This document shows positions 36,401-36,758 of a DNA stretch of 36,758 nt, one piece after another. Each line of letters starts with the position of its first letter. The first letter of the stretch is position 1. A model generated the notes under the pieces. It did no database searches and was not told where the DNA came from. It was given only the letters and a program-made list of their open reading frames with translations. The stretch comes from Saccoglossus kowalevskii (lineage: Eukaryota > Hemichordata > Enteropneusta > Harrimaniidae), in assembly GCF_000003605.2 (NCBI RefSeq), contig NW_003112485.1:75468-112225 (forward strand). Reading direction: 5' to 3'. The position numbers and the translations under genes were made by a program.

Positions 36401-36592
36401 TATTCCTGGCGAGGAATCAGTTAATTTGTTTTTCATGAACTTATTTTATAATGTTCGTACTGACGTATTGCAGTTTCTGATTAAGGTACTATACAGAACG
36501 TACAGAGAGTGAAAGATAGTCATATAAAATGTGATTTTTATATTACATGTGCTTGGAAAAGGCTAACTTCACAGAAATATAACACCCCAGAC
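33491..36592. other. Intergenic DNA, no recognisable gene
   Basis: ORFs here reach 79 codons at most and resemble nothing known to me. The only simple-sequence feature is a 13-base C run at 35391-35403. Confidence 0.5.
35391..35403. repeat. Poly-C run (13 bases)
   Basis: Thirteen consecutive C residues, unusual in such AT-rich surroundings. On the minus strand this is a G-run, prone to slippage and sequencing length error. Confidence 0.9.
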
Positions 36593-36758
36593 TTGTTGGT
36601 TTACCCTCCCTCATACATTGTTGGTTTCCCCAGACTTGTTGGTTTGCCCCTCAGATATTGTTGGTTTAACCTCCTCCATACTTTGTTAGTTTCCCCCAGC
36701 CATTGTTGGGTTGCCCCTCAGACATTCTTGGTTTACCCTCCCGCATACATTGTTATTT
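36593..36758. repeat. Compound tandem repeat, three subunits, runs off window
   Basis: TTGTTGGTTT or a close variant starts at 36593, 36618, 36636, 36658, 36683, 36703, 36725 and 36750. The spacings are 25, 18, 22, 25, 20, 22 and 25. Each spacing class has its own filler: ACCCTCCCTCATACA (25), CCCCAGAC or similar (18-20) and GCCCCTCAGA (22). This makes a higher-order unit of about 65-67 bases built from three related subunits. The array continues beyond the window. Confidence 0.9.

Overview
This window looks like AT-rich animal nuclear DNA. It has long non-coding stretches, many interspersed and tandem repeats, eukaryotic splice and poly(A) signals, and a seven-transmembrane receptor gene with no operon-like neighbours. 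A tRNA-derived SINE and several retroposon-like fragments fit a marine invertebrate. The fragment at 24836-25060 resembles, from memory only, a repeat abundant in bivalve genomes, so a lophotrochozoan is my best guess. No species can be named from the sequence alone.

The only protein-coding gene I can defend lies on the minus strand at about 3856-4986. It is a rhodopsin-like (class A) neuropeptide-type GPCR whose receptor body sits in one exon. A probable splice acceptor lies 8 bases before the preferred ATG and a poly(A) signal 26 bases after the stop. Nothing else in the window reads as a recognisable gene.

Layout: 1-3824, AT-rich sequence with no recognisable gene; 3825-5025, the GPCR with its acceptor and poly(A) signal; 5065-7450, nothing recognised apart from a 13-bp duplication; 7451-7945, a 38-bp tandem array; 7946-16060, intergenic, with an A-tail/TAAA retroposon-like end at 11687-11742; 16061-21140, a cluster of decayed mobile-element pieces (tRNA-like heads, a SINE, a repeat pair, a 41-bp duplication, CAGAC-motif repeats); 21150-24500, AT-rich with nothing recognised; 24527-25110, more retroposon-like pieces and a DR1-type motif; 26720-31970, a large minisatellite of about 115 copies of a 45-bp unit; 33415-33490, a (TTTA)19 microsatellite; 36593-36758, a compound three-part tandem repeat that runs off the window.

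The most distinctive structure is the 5.2-kb minisatellite. Its unit is 15 codons long and leaves one frame open on each strand, giving antiparallel ORFs over 900 codons long. Variation and indels in the array argue against a maintained protein. Its internal history is legible: higher-order blocks were copied at offsets of 6, 25/24 and about 33 units, and inverted fragments of the unit lie at its left edge.
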